This document shows positions 63,825 through 64,000 of a stretch of DNA of 64,000 bases, piece after piece. Origin of the DNA: a virus; the IMG/VR virus record IMGVR_UViG_3300044547_000928, positions 1-64,000 of that record, one strand, 5' to 3'. The stretch's first letter is position 1. Every line of letters begins with the position of its first letter. Position numbers and translations under genes: made by a program. Below the pieces are notes generated by a model. It did no database searches and was not told the DNA's origin. It saw nothing but the letters and a program-made list of their open reading frames with translations.

Positions 63825-64000
63825 ATGAAGCCAATTGAACTTGCAACATGTATTTATGTGTACGAGAACGCATTCAAACCAGCAAACTGCATTGAGTTGC
63901 TGGAACAAGAGTGCAAGCAAGAATGGGGATATGTTCAGTGGTTTAGGTCCCAAACTGGTGATGATAATACAGCGACCGTTAGTTCTTACCGCTCTTCTTT
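63825..64000 (+). CDS. Fe(II)/2-oxoglutarate oxygenase-like protein, partial
   Basis: The first 58 codons before the window edge (ELATCIYVYENAFKPANCIELLEQEC, then VSSYRSS) look like the N-terminus of phage 2OG-Fe(II) oxygenases (xYxYxNAFxxxxxxIELLE, then YRxS). AAAAGGG precedes the ATG. The catalytic HxD...H lies outside the window, so the call is tentative. Confidence 0.5.
   Translation, partial: MKPIELATCIYVYENAFKPANCIELLEQECKQEWGYVQWFRSQTGDDNTATVSSYRSS

Overview
The window is 64 kb from the genome of a large tailed double-stranded DNA phage, and it is not a complete genome. A WhiB-family regulator (5926-6300), which is an actinobacterial protein family, together with an HK97-type head gene block, points to an actinobacteriophage. 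The moderate overall GC content would fit a low-GC actinobacterial host such as a freshwater lineage, but that is inference. I saw no integrase, DNA polymerase, tape-measure or tRNA gene. The last gene runs off the right edge.

Layout. (1) 1-23.1 kb: about 55 small, nearly all rightward genes, many for zinc-ribbon or acidic miniproteins, plus a FmdB-like protein, a HAD-like protein, WhiB, a DUF932 protein, an Api92/YubB-like protein and a KTSC-domain protein. Most genes or pairs have their own promoter of the type TTGCAA-17 bp-TATAAT and an AAAGGAG-type ribosome site. This zone is dense in cis elements: terminator hairpins fused to promoters, an eight-copy two-box repeat (AAATAAACC-18/19 bp-TATTCT), thirteen TGATATATCA palindromes, six SOS-box-like CGAAC-N4-GTTCG sites, DnaA boxes next to an AT-rich stretch (possible origin near 21.3-21.5 kb), leaderless genes and several candidate structured RNAs. 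From about 17.5 to 23.2 kb the DNA becomes very GC-rich and holds GAGGGC-type intergenic repeats. (2) 23.4-25.4 kb: a four-gene leftward block including a nuclease-like protein and a secreted protein. (3) 25.4-33.6 kb: a rightward block with small and large terminase, HNH nuclease, lytic transglycosylase, two PD-(D/E)XK-like nucleases, a DUF1599-like protein and SSB. (4) 33.6-44.9 kb: head genes: portal fused to a MuF-like domain, a large multidomain prohead protease, an acidic protein, phosphoesterase, major capsid protein, connectors and tail terminator. (5) 44.9-63.8 kb: twenty consecutive genes for tail-fibre, glycine-rich, collagen-like and small beta-module proteins that reuse a few N-terminal domains, followed by a partial Fe(II)/2OG oxygenase-like gene.

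How it fits together. The left arm looks like the host-takeover and regulation region, with many single-gene transcription units under shared operators. The middle supplies DNA processing, packaging and lysis. The right arm builds the capsid and a large adhesin array. The strongest candidates for undescribed biology are the terminator-promoter fusion modules with covarying stems, the two-box repeat with fixed spacing, and the leaderless miniprotein genes with consensus promoters.
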